Made by a program: the position numbers and the translations under genes. A stretch of 64,000 nucleotides of DNA from Chinchilla lanigera (Eukaryota > Chordata > Mammalia > Rodentia > Chinchillidae), in contig NW_004955481.1 in NCBI RefSeq assembly GCF_000276665.1, forward strand, positions 5,142,694 to 5,206,693. The letters are read 5' to 3'. Each line of letters starts with the position of its first letter. Within the stretch, counting starts at the first letter, position 1. The notes under the pieces are model-generated. The model did no database searches and was not told where the DNA came from. It saw nothing but the letters and a program-made list of their open reading frames with translations. This document shows positions 22,901 through 35,287 of this stretch, in pieces.

Positions 22901-22924
22901 AAGCATTACCCAGTTATTTTTAAA

Positions 22925-23010
22925 TATGACAAAACTGGAAATGAGAGTGTTAATTGACTTATTCAAGGTCAAAAGCTGCTTAGCAGTAGGGTAAAGGCTG
23001 TGGCACAGTC
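22925..23010 (+). repeat. MIR fragment (weak)
   Basis: AAACTGGAAATGAGAG ... TTATTCAAGGTCAAAAGCTGC resembles an eroded MIR core. Confidence 0.4.
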
Positions 23011-23014
23011 TACT

Positions 23015-24286
23015 AGCTTTTGGGTCTTCTGAAGCTATGAGTCTGCAAATATGCAAAAGCAAATAAGATAGGGAACGTTGTCACAATTTATTAGGTTTTG
23101 GTAATAATTTAAGTGGTACTCTGTACTTTCCCTCATTTTAGATGGAAATCCTTCATCTCTAGTCTCTTAGAAGCTTCTATTCTCTCCTCCCCATTTAAGA
23201 TCCCAAAGTCTCAGGTTCCAATTCTAGTTCTGCCACTTGGACCATTGAGCATTGCACCCAGTCCTCATTTTTTTTACCTGTAAAAATGTTAATGATAATA
23301 TCTACTGAATAGAGGGCTGTGACCCATCTGGCACCCACTGGGTACCTATCACATGAAAGTGGTGTAGACAGGAGGAGGAGGAGGAGGCAGATAGATAATC
23401 AGGGCTGTGAAGAAAGGGCTAGGTTTGTGGTTAGGTAACCGTTGCTTGGCCCCTTGTCTAACTGAAGTGATTTTGACATGGCCTAGGAAATTCTGGCAAC
23501 TCATGCACTTGTTCAAATCTTTGTTCTGCTTGGTGATCTCAAAAGACAAAGGTGTACCTGATGGGGAAAAATGTAAAGCTGTCAGGAGGGACTCACCTTG
23601 GGAGGTGAACTCTAGGGAAGAGCAACCCCTGAACTGTGGGGGTAAACACAGACACAGAAAGCTAACCCAGGAGCCATAGTATGGAGCAGCCTTGGGAGGC
23701 TCACTTTCTACCCATCAACAGAGGCAGGAGAGGTTTACCCAACCCAGACAGCCTCTGCTCAAGCTCCTGAGAACTGAGCTGCTCACTCCTTTGCTGGATA
23801 GTGCTGACTGTGCTGCCCCTGACCCTCCACCTTCTCCCCTCTATTTGGATAACAGTTGTGTCTCTATGGAGTGGCACAGGGTAAGTTCATTCCTTCTTCC
23901 ACATAACAGACCTTTAAATATTGTGCACAACTGTCTCAACTCCCATAAGTATCCTTCCACATATTAGCCATCCTCTGACACAATTCTCTCACTCCCCCCA
24001 TAGTGCTTAGTAGGTTTAGTACGTTAGATTGATAGATTAGTAAATGAATGGATTGTGATGTGGTAGCCATCTCCCTTATAACCTGAGTCATCCTCCTTTG
24101 GACACGTCCCATGTCCTAGTGCTATTAAAAATGTGGTTTCTTGAGTAGGACACAAAGTTCCACATGAGTCTGAGCCATCTGGGTGGCAAGAGTTGTCACC
24201 TCTTATTTGTAGGACAGTCTGCTTCTATTCACTTGGCTAAAAGTTGTGTTAGGTTTTCTTTTGGCAGATGTGTCTATTCCATGATC
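23015..24286. other. Apparently unique non-coding stretch
   Basis: No gene or repeat recognised. The GGAGGAGGAGGAGG run at about 23371-23385 is a small simple repeat. Confidence 0.35.
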
Positions 24287-24291
24287 CTAAG

Positions 24292-24696
24292 TGTTATAGT
24301 TTGTGTCTAGATGTTCCCCCCCACACCCGCCTGCCCAAGTATCATGCAGTCATAGAGCTTTTTTGGAGGTAGCTGAATCTAGTGTGTGTGATTGATTTGT
24401 AGTGCAGTGCTTGGATTAAGGGTGTTGGAATTAAGGGTGTATGATTACTGGATAAGTCCACTGATTGGATAAGATAAAAGGGTCAGAAAGAGGCTTGTCT
24501 GCTCCTCCTCCCCCTCCCATTGCTTTTGCTGTCTTCTCCACCATGAACTGTTGCCCCTGTGCTATATACCACCTTGTCTTGGAGCCAGCCAATTATGGAC
24601 TGAAACCTCTATAAACTGTGAGCTAAATAAAACTTTCTTCTTTTAACTTCAAGCATTAGGTATTTTGTCTCAGCAATGAGAAAAGTAATTAAGACA
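24292..24696 (+). repeat. 5' LTR of the MaLR element
   Basis: Starts TGTTATAGTTTGTG and ends ATTAAGACA, about 405 bp. A polyadenylation signal AATAAA sits near 24626 in GAGCTAAATAAAAC. Confidence 0.85.
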
Positions 24697-26147
24697 GAAT
24701 TTAGTACCAGAGAAGTGGAGTTGCTGCTGTGACTATATCTGACTCTATGGTTTCGGAACCTTTGGGCTTATAGGAAGAGTTTGGAATGATTGGGAGATCC
24801 CAGTTGAAAAAGCAGAACTGGAATGTCTTAGGCTGTCCTGTATGAGAGATTATGGTCAGAACTCAGAAGAGCAGAAAGCCAGTAAAGACCAGGCTTGGGA
24901 GGTTTCTGCTGGAAAGGACTTCATTGGTTGTTGGACTACAGATGATGTGTGTTATGGCATGGCAGAAAGTTTGGTCCTGTCCAGAGACTTTGCATGAGAC
25001 TGAGATTAAGGGTAGTGGACTAATTAATCTTGTAGAAGAAATTTCAAGACAGTTGAATGTTGAAGCAGTAGCATGACTGTTGTTGGCAGTTTTTATCCAA
25101 ATCTATATTGAGAATCAAGAGCAAAGAGCACAGCAGAATGATTTAAAATGTTGTGAGTTTGGCCAGAAAGAAAGCTCCAGTAAAACTGTGGACTGCAAAG
25201 ATAGTCAGAGGAGATCTTTATTGCTGAGAAGGAACAGGAGAATAGAAAAGAGGGCCTGAGGGCATCACAGAAAGCAGCAGGACTCCACCATTTGCAGTCT
25301 CAAAATTGCAATGGTGAAAGACTTTGCTTTGAGAAGAAATCCCCAGAGCACCATGTTCCAGAATGATAGCAGCACAGAAAATTTGTTCCTCGTAATTGGA
25401 TTCATAGTGCCCAGTGATCTAGGCACTCAACTCCTAAAGCCAAGAGAGAGGAAACTTGGCTACTGCTTCAGTTGGTGGCAGACTTTGGCATCATCCAAGT
25501 AGTGCTTGTTTCAGGCATATGCAGAATGCAAGAGTTGTGGGGGCAGGAAGGCTTCCACCTAATTTCAGAAGAAGACCCGGGAGGCCAGGGCAGTGTGTCC
25601 CTGAGAGGGCAGTGTGTAAAGCTGTGAGTGTGAAGCCAAAGGTGCAGTGAAGACCCTAGAAGTTTGGAAAGGCCAGGAACATGGATCATTTGGGGGAAAA
25701 CTGCAAGGAGGGAGCAGAACCAGCCCAAGAGAGAAGCCATAGGAGTTGCTACTACCAGAAGTGACATAGAGGGTGGAGCCACCCAAGCTTTTTGGAGTTC
25801 ACATCTTGCCACAGATTGCCTCAGATGCTGCACATGGAACTACAGGACTTAATGTTTGCCATATTGGATTTGGAATTTGCTTTGATCCCATTCCTTCGTA
25901 TCTCCCTGTTTGTAACTTTTGGAATAGAAATGTTTATCTTGTGCTGTTGAATGTTAGAAGTGTTTAACTTTCTTTTCATTTGTACAAGGCTCACAGCTAG
26001 GAGTTTGCCTTAAATCTCAGAGCAGACTTTTAACGTGGACTTTTCAGCAATGCTGAAACTGTTAGGACCTTGGCAACTCTTGGAGATAGACTAAATGCCT
26101 TTTGCATAAAGGGTTGTGCATGAATCTTTGGGGGACCAAGGATGGAA

Positions 26148-26569
26148 TATTATGGCTTGTGCCCAGATGTCCCCCCAAAACGTCATGCAGTGATAGAGTT
26201 TTTTTAGAGGTGGCTGAATGTAGAGTGTGTGATTGATTTGCAGTGTAATGCTGGGATTAAGGGTGCTGGAATTAAGGGTGAGTGATTGATGAATCAGTCC
26301 ACTGATTGGATTGGCACCACCCTAATCCCAGTAGATGATACAATGTAAGGGCAGAAAGAGGCTTGTCTCCTGCTCCTTTGCGCTCTCCCTTGTTGCTTTT
26401 GCTGTCTTCCATTGCCATGAATTGTTGTCCATCTGTTATATGCCACCCTGCCTTGGAGCCAGCTGATTGTTGGCGAAACCTTCACAAACTGTTAGCTAAA
26501 TAAATCTTTTCTCATTTAACTTTGGGTGTCAGGCATTTTGTCTCAGCAATGAGAAAAGTAACTACAACA
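26148..26569 (+). repeat. 3' LTR of the MaLR element
   Basis: Starts TATTATGGCTTGTG and ends AACTACAACA, about 422 bp. It keeps a segment (GGATTGGCACCACCCTAATC) that is deleted in the 5' LTR. AATAAA is near 26501. Confidence 0.85.
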
Positions 26570-26574
26570 CTAAG

Positions 26575-27202
26575 TCATAATGGCTTTAGAATCAGCAAAA
26601 ACACCCAATGATGTTTAAACATGTTTACTGCCATTTACCCCAGGTGCTATGAAAAGGGAAAGATTTTTGAAAGATACAGGAAGGTAAAATGAAATGATAT
26701 CAATCACCACTATATCTAGTTTTCAGTTCTGCCTTCTGGTCTACTTGCATGTTAATTTATTTGTGAAATTTTATGTCACATATTTTATGTCATTATGGAT
26801 TCTTTAACACTTCATTTCATATTGAGGTCCATAAAATCATAATGGAAATAAACAATTCACTCAGTAAGCACTTCACCTTAATATTCTGTTGTAAAATGTA
26901 GCCATTTTTCTATTGTTCAACATTTTATTTGTTTTTACCATCTTTTATAAATAAAGTCATAATAAAGATCTTGTTACACAACTCTTCTTTAGTTTCTCTA
27001 AGTTTAAGTCATATATCACAGTTTACACAGCACATGATACTGTCTCCCAATATTTAATTTGTTTTTGTTTGGTTTTACTTGATTCTTTCATTCTTATCAA
27101 AATTTTGTGAATACAAATTTTTCTTGTAATTTTATTAAACATTTCTTTCAGATTTGGGTCAGTGTAAGTAGGTGTTGTATATGCACTTGAGTCTTACTAA
27201 GA
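26575..27202. other. AT-rich stretch, possible old L1 3' sequence
   Basis: Contains TTTATAAATAAAGTCATAATAAAG and similar low-complexity AT sequence typical of eroded L1 3' regions. I cannot set boundaries. No gene seen. Confidence 0.3.
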
Positions 27203-27213
27203 TAAAGCTGTGA

Positions 27214-27316
27214 GGGGCTGGGGATTTAGCTCAGTGGCAAAAGTGCCTGCCTGGCAAGTGCAAGGTCATGAGTTCGATTCCTGGTACTGGAAGAAAAACA
27301 AAAAACAAAAAAAAGG
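27214..27316 (+). mobile_element. ID SINE (young-looking)
   Basis: Contains GGGGATTTAGCTCAGTGGC (A box) and GAGTTCGATTCC (B box), with an A-rich tail. Perfect 11-bp duplications TAAAGCTGTGA flank it (27203-27213 and 27317-27327). Confidence 0.9.
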
Positions 27317-27581
27317 TAAAGCTGTGAACAAAGCCTCCCATTAGAAGTTTCTCTGGGGTGATATTAACCAGTTCAGAGGAAGGGGAACACATTCTTCTTT
27401 AGGCCATGAAGGAGACACTTGACCAAGAGTAGGAGAAGTGGGAATTAAACATACATATCAACTTCTCTGCTATTATATTCTTAACACTTTAGAAATTGGT
27501 ATTCATACAGGCCATATCATATAAGTGTGGAGACAAATCCCATGTTAATGAGATGCCACATTTAGCTCTATAATTAAAACT

Positions 27582-27712
27582 TTTTTTTTTTGAGACAGGG
27601 TCTCACTATGCTGCCCAGTCTGGTCTCAACCTCTTGGGCTCAAATGATCCTCTTGGCTCAGCCTCCCAAGTAGCTGGCTGGGACTATAGTCATGTGCCTC
27701 TGTGCCTGGCTT
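27582..27712 (-). mobile_element. 7SL-derived SINE (B1/Alu-like monomer)
   Basis: Poly-T, then GAGACAGGGTCTCACTATGC, GGGCTCAAATGATCCTC, and the closing GTGCCTGGC. More diverged than the other B1 copies. Confidence 0.75.
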
Positions 27713-27716
27713 ATAG

Positions 27717-28235
27717 TTAGTAAGTTTTGGTATCTGGTAATATTACTCCACAAATTTTCTTTTTTCTTTTCATGATTGTCTTGGCCAAAGGTTGGCAAAC
27801 TATGGCCCACAAGGCACATGTGGCTCACTACTTATCTTTTTGTAAATAAAGTTTTATCAGAACAGAGCCATGCCCATTTGCATACATATTATCCATGGTT
27901 TCTTTCATGTAACAGGGGGCAGAACTTTGTGGTTCTTATACATCTAAAATATTTACCACCTGGCCCTTTAGATAAAAAATTTCCCAGTCTCTAGTCTTGG
28001 CTATTCTAGGTCCTTTGTATATGATACTTTAAAAATCCTGCTGGGGTTTTGAGATTGCACCAAATCTTTAGAACAGTGCTAGCTTATCATATTATGTCTT
28101 CCAATGCATGAATTTGTTGTCTCTCATAAAATGTGTCTTTAGCTTTTATCAGCAGTATTTTGTGGTTTTAGTTTAGTTCTTATGTATCCTTTAATAGATC
28201 TATGCTCAAGTACTTGATATTTTTGATACTATCAT
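27717..28235 (-). mobile_element. L1 ORF2 fragment split by a hAT element
   Basis: Antisense L1 sequence at 27717-27785 (TTTGGTATCTGGTAATATTACTCC) continues at 28002-28235 (TATTCTAGGTCCTTTGTATATG...). The break is the 208-bp hAT insertion. Confidence 0.7.
27786..27993. mobile_element. Non-autonomous hAT (Charlie-like) transposon
   Basis: 208 bp with eroded inverted ends CAAAGGTTGGCAAAC and (reverse complement) TAGAGACTGGGAAAT. The internal TAAATAAAGTTTTATCAGAACA and CCATTTGCATACATATT recall a common mammalian hAT-Charlie family. An 8-bp duplication GTCTTGGC flanks it (27778-27785, 27994-28001). Confidence 0.8.
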
Positions 28236-28555
28236 AAATGGTATTTTAAAACTTTGCTTTGAAATAATTTCAAACAAAGAAATGTTGCAAAATTAATACA
28301 AAGAATTCTGTGTACCCTGCACTCAGATTCCCTGAATGTTACCATTTTATCACATTTGTTTACTCATGTTCTCTCATAGACATTATCAGTGAGTGATATT
28401 TTAAAAATCATATTTTAATGTTGCTAAATAATAAAAAAAGAAAGCCAGTGTTTTATGTTGATCTTGTAGCTAGTCATTTTGTTAATTTTGCTTGTTAATT
28501 TTAATAATAGATTGGTCAGCTTTCCTACATAGTATTTGCAAAAACATGTACCTAT

Positions 28556-28775
28556 TCCACACAGGAATGTAAACATTGTGTATTGAAAACATGTACAAGA
28601 AAGAAAGAAAGAAAGAAAGACACTCAAGAGATGGATGGAGGGGTGAGGTAGGGAAGGGAGGGGGATAAAAAAGGAATTAAAATGTGTTATGTACATGTAC
28701 AAATTTCCCATAAGGAATGTAAACATTATGTACTACAAATATGTACTCTAAAAATAAAAAATAAAACACTGCAAA
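28556..28775 (+). repeat. L1 3' tail fragments and (GAAA)n repeat
   Basis: Two copies of GGAATGTAAACATT(G/A)TGTA (about 28563 and 28716) lie either side of a (GAAA)n run at 28600-28620. Together with 30530-30600 they resemble the 3' end of the L1 family at 62256, in the opposite orientation. Confidence 0.5.
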
Positions 28776-28830
28776 CTTGTTTGAAGGGAAACCTGAAACG
28801 AAAAGATAGCTTTATGACTTATTGCATTGG

Positions 28831-29227
28831 TGTCTTGGTTACTTTTCTCTCGTTGCTGAGACAAAATACCCAACGCCCAAAATGAAGGAAGGAAAGGTTT
28901 ATTTAGCTTACAGTTTGTGGAGGTTTCAGTCCATACTTGGCTGGCTCCGAGGCAGAAGGTAGCAAACCAACAAGAGCAAAGGGGGGAATGGCAGCTGAAC
29001 AGCAATGCAGCCAGAGCAAACGGCAGGAATGGCGGCAAGCAGCTTCTTTCTTGCCTTACATCGTAAACAGGCTACCTCCACCTAAGGGGCATGTAGCTCT
29101 CACATAATCTTTGCCCTCCTCTTCCACAGGCTCAGGATGTATACAAAGTAAGTATCCTGGCTTCCTGCTGAATCACTTAGCCAAACCTCTAGACTCCCCA
29201 AGTTGACACAATGTTTCAACCATAACA
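28831..29227 (-). repeat. Solo MaLR-type LTR, minus orientation
   Basis: The reverse complement starts TGTTATGGTTGAAACATTG and ends GAGAAAAGTAACCAAGACA, the same closing block as the LTRs at 24292 and 26148. The plus strand shows AAGGTTTATTTAGC, a reversed AATAAA. Flanks ATTGG and ATTGT are a decayed 5-bp duplication. No second LTR is nearby, so it is a solo LTR. Confidence 0.8.
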
Positions 29228-29640
29228 ATTGTATAAAACTGCTAATAAATATTAAGTAGCAGTGATCATAGTAAACATTTTTGTTTTGTTCTCAAACTCA
29301 GAGGAAAGGGTTCAATATTTACCACTAAGTTGGATGTTAGCTATGAGTATTTCATTGATGTTATGATAAAAGCTATCAAAACTCCCCCCAAATCCAAATA
29401 TCCTTCAAATAAATTTACACAGCAATGAAAACAAGTGATCACTGTGGTATTCAGCAATATGGTGCATCTCATAAATATAACAATGACCTAAGCAAGCCAG
29501 AAATGAGAGAGTAGTATGAAGTTCAAGAGCAGGCAAAGCTAATTAGGATAGTGGTTGCTAAAGCAGGAGGTTGACCAGAAAGGGCAAGAAGAATACTTCT
29601 GGGGAGCTAGAAATGTATTGTTTTGATCTGAGTGGTGGTG
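29228..29640. other. Non-coding stretch
   Basis: Nothing recognisable apart from short AT-rich runs. Confidence 0.35.
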
Positions 29641-29643
29641 CAG

Positions 29644-29645
<2 letters not shown>

Positions 29646-29683
<38 letters not shown>

Positions 29684-29745
29684 GCTAGGCAAATGCCTAG
29701 CTTGTGTATGCTAGGCAAATGCTCCACCACTGAGTTAGATCCCCT
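29646..29745 (-). repeat. (TG)n microsatellite beside an ID remnant
   Basis: (TG)n at 29646-29681 is followed by the palindrome AAGCTAGGCA-AA-TGCCTAGCTT (29682-29703). Then comes an eroded reversed ID: GCTCCACCACTGAGTTAGATCCCC. Confidence 0.65.
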
Positions 29746-29764
29746 CGTCACTGAGCAGTATACA

Positions 29765-30525
29765 TACATCTAATACATTTTAATTAAAAAAAAACTTTGA
29801 AGTTGTGCTTTAGTGGAAAATACAAAATCCTATGTGTTTTACATAAAACTTCAGTGCTGCCCTCAGCAGGAGCTGCTAGCACCTTCTGGCCCACCTTTTT
29901 CTAGTCCATGGAGCTCTCATGAAAGGTTTGGGCCAGGGTCCTTTTTGTGGTCTAGTCACACAGCACCCATGTAGTGTTTCTCAAACTTTTTTCCTTTTGC
30001 CCAGGCCAATGACTAGTTACTCCATTTTAATAAATCTCTACCAGCCAAGGAGACTTGTTGGCTTTATTTTTCAGTAGTTTCTATGAGTAAAATTGCAGGC
30101 TTTTGGATGATGCTTTTGTAAATTCCTTCTGGAAATTCTGATACCTGCCAGGGATACCAGTCTATACAGCCTGAGTGTCAGTGGTCCATGCTGATCCTCC
30201 TTTAGGAAAGAAAAACAGCTGTTATGTAAAAGACTTGTTCCTGGTGAATTTGTCTTGAAATCAAGACACTCATAGATTATCTAGTCAGTGATGGGCCTGG
30301 AAAGTTTCCAGGACAGGGCACTAAGCCCCCTGATGGGGAGAATTCCTACCTGCTTTAATGACATCACAAACTCTCATAAGGCTCCATCTTCTTTATCAGA
30401 TTTTACATACTTTGGTAATTCTCCACCCCCTCCTTTTTTTGTTTGTTTAAGTTTGGTACTTGTTCTGTGCAATTGAAAACAGATGAACTTACACAGAAAA
30501 GAATTTTTAAAAAAGAATTAAGGTG
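29765..30525. other. Apparently unique non-coding stretch
   Basis: No gene or clear repeat recognised. Confidence 0.35.
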
Positions 30526-30671
30526 TATTATATACATGTACCAACTTCCCACAATGAATGCATCATTATGTACTGCAAATGTGTCCCAATAAAAATAAAG
30601 AAAAAGAGAAGGTACCTCGTGGCAAGTGCTTTAGTTGCACTGACATGTGCAAATGAAATAGATACTACTCT

Positions 30672-30775
30672 ATCAACTCACAGATGAGGAAGCTGAGGGT
30701 CTGAGAGAACAAATACTCTGCCCTATTTGGGGGAGACAGGATTTGAATTCAGATCATAATTTTGCCTCAATCTTC
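30672..30775 (+). repeat. MIR fragment
   Basis: CACAGATGAGGAAGCTGAGG is a clear MIR core, followed by GGATTTGAATTCAGAT. Confidence 0.75.
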
Positions 30776-30779
30776 ATTT

Positions 30780-32640
30780 TGTTCCTGCAACTCATTGTCT
30801 CCTTACTGTCCACCATCCCCAAGCATGTTCTATGCTTTCTGGTTTGCAGATGTTCTCTGTGATGGTGACTGGCATGAAACAATGGCTGAATAGTTCTGTG
30901 TTCTTCCCATCATGCCTGTCCTATAATGCTACCCAGTAACTCCTGAGTGACTGTCCATGCAGCCCTAATGATCCTCTAGGTAGCCAGAGTATACCATGAA
31001 AAGGAAATTGTTTAATGGTTAAATGGTTTGGGAAATGCTCCCCCACTCAGAGTCACAGGTATGTTAGCACTTGAAAGGCTCTGACTAATTTTGCAGTAAA
31101 TAATCTGCTTAATTTCATGTAACCCAGAATTCCTCAAACTCACTGGGCACAAAACCCTGTTTTAAAGGAAGAATTATTAAAACTTTGGTGAGACACTGAA
31201 AAACACACACGGGCATGCACAGTCTCACTTGTAGCCTGTATTTGCTCCCGTGTCAATTTCGCTTTCTAGAGGCAGTTACTGTACTATGTTCTGCATTTCT
31301 TCCTGAGATATTTGATGTGTAAAAGCGTACAGTATATCGGTGTTATTGGCACCCCTCCAACTTTTTGTAAATCCAATGATACCCATATACCTTGCTTTTT
31401 AAACTTAAAAATCTACCCTGGAAGTTATTACTCCTCAGTACATAAATATAGATTTGTTCTTTGTAACAACTGCAGAGGACTTCCTAGATTTATTAAATGT
31501 AGTCTATCTCTGCAATCTCTTCTGGCCATATCACATCATCTGGCTTAGGGCCCGGGCCACAGGCTTATCTGCACAGACATCTACATAGACACCTACGTAC
31601 GCAATTCCCAAAGATGAGTGCGGCAGCTCGGAACATGGACCTTATGAAGAAAAGCAGGAGGTTTGACAGGAAAGGTGGAAGCGAAGGGCCTGAAGAAGGA
31701 CAATGTGTATAGTGTTCCTGTCTGCATGGAACGGAATCTCCATGCACAGCCTCTCTCTTCACTCTGAGGGCGGGGCCTAGATGTCAACATCGCTGGAAGT
31801 GGCCAGTCTCACAGCCTACTCAGCAGATGACTGCTTCACCAGCACCTCTGTGGAAAGATGGGAAGAGGTTTTTCGTCACTCCACATAGCCTAGGGCATAA
31901 AGCCTGCCTCATTTTCCTGCTTTCCTTGCCTCTTTCACTTCTTTGCTCACTGCCTCTTCCTCTGGCTCTGTCTTTCTTCCTTTTGTGTCTCAAACAATTC
32001 CCTTCCCTTACTTCTTGCCTTTGCAAGTTCACAGCCACTGCTTCGGCCTGTACAGCAGCAGTTCTCGAAGCTTATCCTCCTGATTATCCACTAGAATCAC
32101 TGCAGGGCTCATTGGCAATGTGTTTCCCTTAATCCCACCCTGGGCTTGAAAGAAATTAGGGGAGGAGGAAGCAGGTACCAGTGTTGCTAGCAAGCTCCAA
32201 GAAGATTCAGGTACTAAAGTTGGAGGACCAGGTGTTAAAGGTTGTCTGTGGTACCATCAGACAGATTCAAGTATGTGGAAGCAGACTGATGAGGTTAAGT
32301 GGTACCAAGTGTGGTGGCCTGGGGATAAGAAAACCGTCAGGATGGGATGCTGTATTCAGAAAGGGACCATGGAGCAGCTGCACTTATACCTGGTACAACC
32401 TCAGGGATTAAGCAGGAAGTTGCTTCATTTTGCTTTGCACATAGCAGACTGTGCTTAAAAAGACCAGCATATGTTTCTCTTTTAAAAATGGAAATGGAAA
32501 TTCTAGGATGTAAAGTACACCATCTAATTGTGCAGCTTGATGGATTTTTTTCGTACTTACACTCTCGTGGAACCACCACCTCCAGCAAGATGTAGAGTAT
32601 GGGCCTCAGGTGCCCTCTTCCTCAGCCCAGAGGTAGCTGC
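30780..32640. other. Apparently unique stretch
   Basis: No repeat or gene identified. Several short frames exist on both strands, but none has splice context or a recognisable motif. Confidence 0.35.
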
Positions 32641-32649
32641 ACTCTTGAC

Positions 32650-33770
32650 TTCTATCACCACTGGATACTTTTATCTGTTTTTAAACTTTATGCAAATAGA
32701 TTCATATACCTGTACTCACTGGCCTCTTTTGTTCATTATGATATCTGTTGATTCATCCACAGTTTTACATGAAGTACAGAGTCCATCTTTTCATTGCGGT
32801 ATACCAGGGAATTAACAAATGGTTACTGTAAAGGACAAGCTGATAAACGTGTTTGCCTCTGTTTTTGAACATAGCAATAGACTAACACACCAATGAAAAA
32901 TAGGTTACAGGTTGGCCCTGAGTTATGGCTCTATGATCTTCCCTGGGTACTAGCTACATGAATAGATGTATTTAGTTAACTTTTCTCCTGTTGAAGGCAT
33001 TTGGGTTATTTTCACTCTTGAATTCAATGACTAGAGCTCTTCTGTGTTTTGGTGAATATCTGCACTCATTCTGTGGAGTAGAAGGAGTGCTATGGATAGG
33101 TCACAAGGAGGACATTAATAAGTAATGCCAATGGTTCTAATGTGGTTGTACCAATTCACATGCCACCGGTAAGGCCACTCTAGGTCCTCGTGATTTTTGG
33201 TGTTGTCAGTTGTTTTAGCTGTAGCCATTTGGGTAGGTATATGGTGATGTCTCATTTTCCTGACATCTAGTGATGTCAAACTTTTTCAAATTCTTGTTGG
33301 ACAGTTGGATGTTCTCTTCTATAAAGCCAAAAATGTCTACTACTTCAAAAGATTGAATTGTTTGCCTTTTCCTTGTTGATTCACAGGAATTCAATACATA
33401 TGTTTTGGACACAAATCCTTTGTTAGATATATGTATACAAAACCTTCTTTGAGCAGTTTAACTTTTGTAATAATGTCTTTGATGAAGCTTTTAATTTTAA
33501 GAAAGTTCAACTTATCAATCTTTTCTTTTATGGTTAGTGCTTTTTGTGTTCTTAGAAATCTTGGCCTGCCCCAAGTATATGAAGATATTTCCTTGTTTTA
33601 TCTTTTATATCTAGGTTTGGGATCCATTTTGAATTAATTTTTGTGTTTGGTGTGAGTTAGGGATCAAATTTTATACAGAAATCCAATTGAATGCCACTGA
33701 ATGAAATATCATTGAATGAAAGGACTATCTTTTTCCCCTTGAATTTCTGTAACAAGAGGGTTGCATTTAA
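32650..33770 (-). mobile_element. Old L1 fragment, minus orientation
   Basis: Reversed L1 3' region (TTCATTATGATATCTGTTGATTC near 32735) and ORF2 end (TTCTTAGAAATCTTGGCCTG near 33550; TTTTGAATTAATTTTTGTG near 33625). Eroded, with no intact frame. Confidence 0.6.
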
Positions 33771-33787
33771 TGTCAAGCCCTGGCATT

Positions 33788-33868
33788 TTTGTTTGTACTT
33801 GGTGCTGGGATTGAACTCAGGGCCTTGCACATGCTAAATACTTGTGTCTACCACTGAGCCCAGGGAAT
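33788..33868 (-). mobile_element. ID SINE remnant
   Basis: GGTGCTGGGATTGAACTCAGGGCC, then CACTGAGCC: a minus-orientation ID, diverged. Confidence 0.7.
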
Positions 33869-33869
33869 A

Positions 33870-34880
33870 ACTGGACCTAGGAACTCTAGTTTATAGAAGG
33901 ACTCTGAATACATGTCATGTGTTCAAAGCTAGGGAGATTCTCCAGATTTTTAAACCTGGGAGGAGATGAAGGGCGGGGTACAGATCCCCTGGGCTGGGGT
34001 AGCATGAAACTATCAGCTCTGAGGTGAAGGAGTATCTGAGAATAGAAGGTGTGTTCTTTCTTTCTGTGAAATTCTCTGGCTCCCAGGTGTCACTTTGAAG
34101 AATATGACCCTAGGCCAAGACTTATGCTGTTTCTGGAAAAACCAGAGATTTCCAAGAAACTTACAATGAAAAAAAAAAACCCTGCTTTGCACGTTAAAAT
34201 ATTTTTATTATTTGTCATTTTGTCCAGGCCACATTTGTACTTCTGGCAGAAAGTAGGCTCTAAGCCATAAAAGACTTAAGCTAGGCGGTGCTGGTGGCAA
34301 CAGTAACTGGGGAAAGTCCTGTATATTTTGGGCCCCAGAACTGTTTATTTTTCCCAATGAAAGAGAAAGACTCAGGTTTTACAGACACCAGACTGAAGAC
34401 TAATATTTTCCAGGCAGATGTCTTCTGTCCAGTTATTTCCTGGGCTGTTTCCCTGGGCCGTCTCTGTGGCTACGTGAGCCCTGGAAACCACTCTGCCATC
34501 TGCAAGGGACAAGAAATTTGCTCCTGTACACATTGCACTGATTCCCTCAAAGGATGGGAAAAAGCTGTTTGTGACTTCTCACCACTTGTGAAGCAGCACC
34601 ATGTGTGTGTCTTGGACTTGGCTGGTGAGCCTTGAGCCAGAGGGGGACAAGGAGGTGACTGTCCTGACCCTTAAGTTGGTGCTAAAAAAATATTTCATTC
34701 TCTGACTCATGACTTATTCCTGAGCACCTCAGGTCTGTAAGGTGGCTCTTTCTTGGGATAATATACCTTTGGATCTCTGGGCTCCACTAACCAGGGAGTA
34801 TCCTTGGGGTCCACTCATTTCCAAAGGCAACGGTGATTGCAATTAACAAACAGTTTCTTCTCTGCTGTTAATCAATGCAT
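33870..34880. other. Apparently unique non-coding stretch
   Basis: No repeat recognised. A 115-codon frame at 34288-34635 lacks an ATG start and splice context; I do not call it a gene. Confidence 0.35.
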
Positions 34881-34884
34881 TCCT

Positions 34885-35175
34885 CCCAAAGTATTTACCA
34901 AGGGATTATCAAGGTACTATGCTAAGCACTGGGTGCCCATGAATGAGCAAAACAGACAAAAATGGGGCTCTCATTCTAGTGGGGAGAAACAGGGTGAACA
35001 AATAAATAAGTGAAATATAATGTGAAGTTAAGCTCCAAGGAAGATGGATGCAGCAGGGAAAGGAAGAGCAAGAGGCCAGGGAGGGGCCAGGGATTTTGAA
35101 TAGGGGTGGCAGGATTGGCCTCAATGAGGAAGCAATGTGTGAATGAAGACTTGAGGGAGGGGGGAGCAAGTCATA
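34885..35175 (+). repeat. L2 3'-end fragment
   Basis: ACTATGCTAAGCACTGGGTG, AACAGACAAAAATGGGGCTC, CATTCTAGTGGGGAGA and AACAAATAAATAAGTGA, in the order of the L2 3' end. Confidence 0.7.
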
Positions 35176-35287
35176 GGTTATCTGGAAGAGAAATTGTTCA
35201 TACGGAGGGTCAGCTCTGCAGAGGCCTCAAGATTCAATCCCAAAATTGGGCAAATTTTAAACCCAAAGTTTAAAGAAATGCATCTCG

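Larger units (their letters stand above)
24292..26569 (+). mobile_element. MaLR-type (ERVL-MaLR) provirus with both LTRs
   Basis: 5' LTR 24292-24696 and 3' LTR 26148-26569 share ATTGATTTG(T/C)AGTG, GGATTAAGGGTG, CAGAAAGAGGCTTGTCT, CCTTGGAGCCAGC, and the end TTTTGTCTCAGCAATGAGAA. The 1.45-kb interior starts with TTAGTACCAGAG...GTGGAGTTGCTGC, the usual MaLR internal start. It has no reverse transcriptase, as expected of these non-autonomous elements. A 5-bp target duplication CTAAG (24287-24291, 26570-26574) is intact. Confidence 0.85.

Noticed and set aside
34288..34635. 115-codon cysteine-containing frame
   Set aside because: Starts at GTG, no ATG, no splice sites, no known family.
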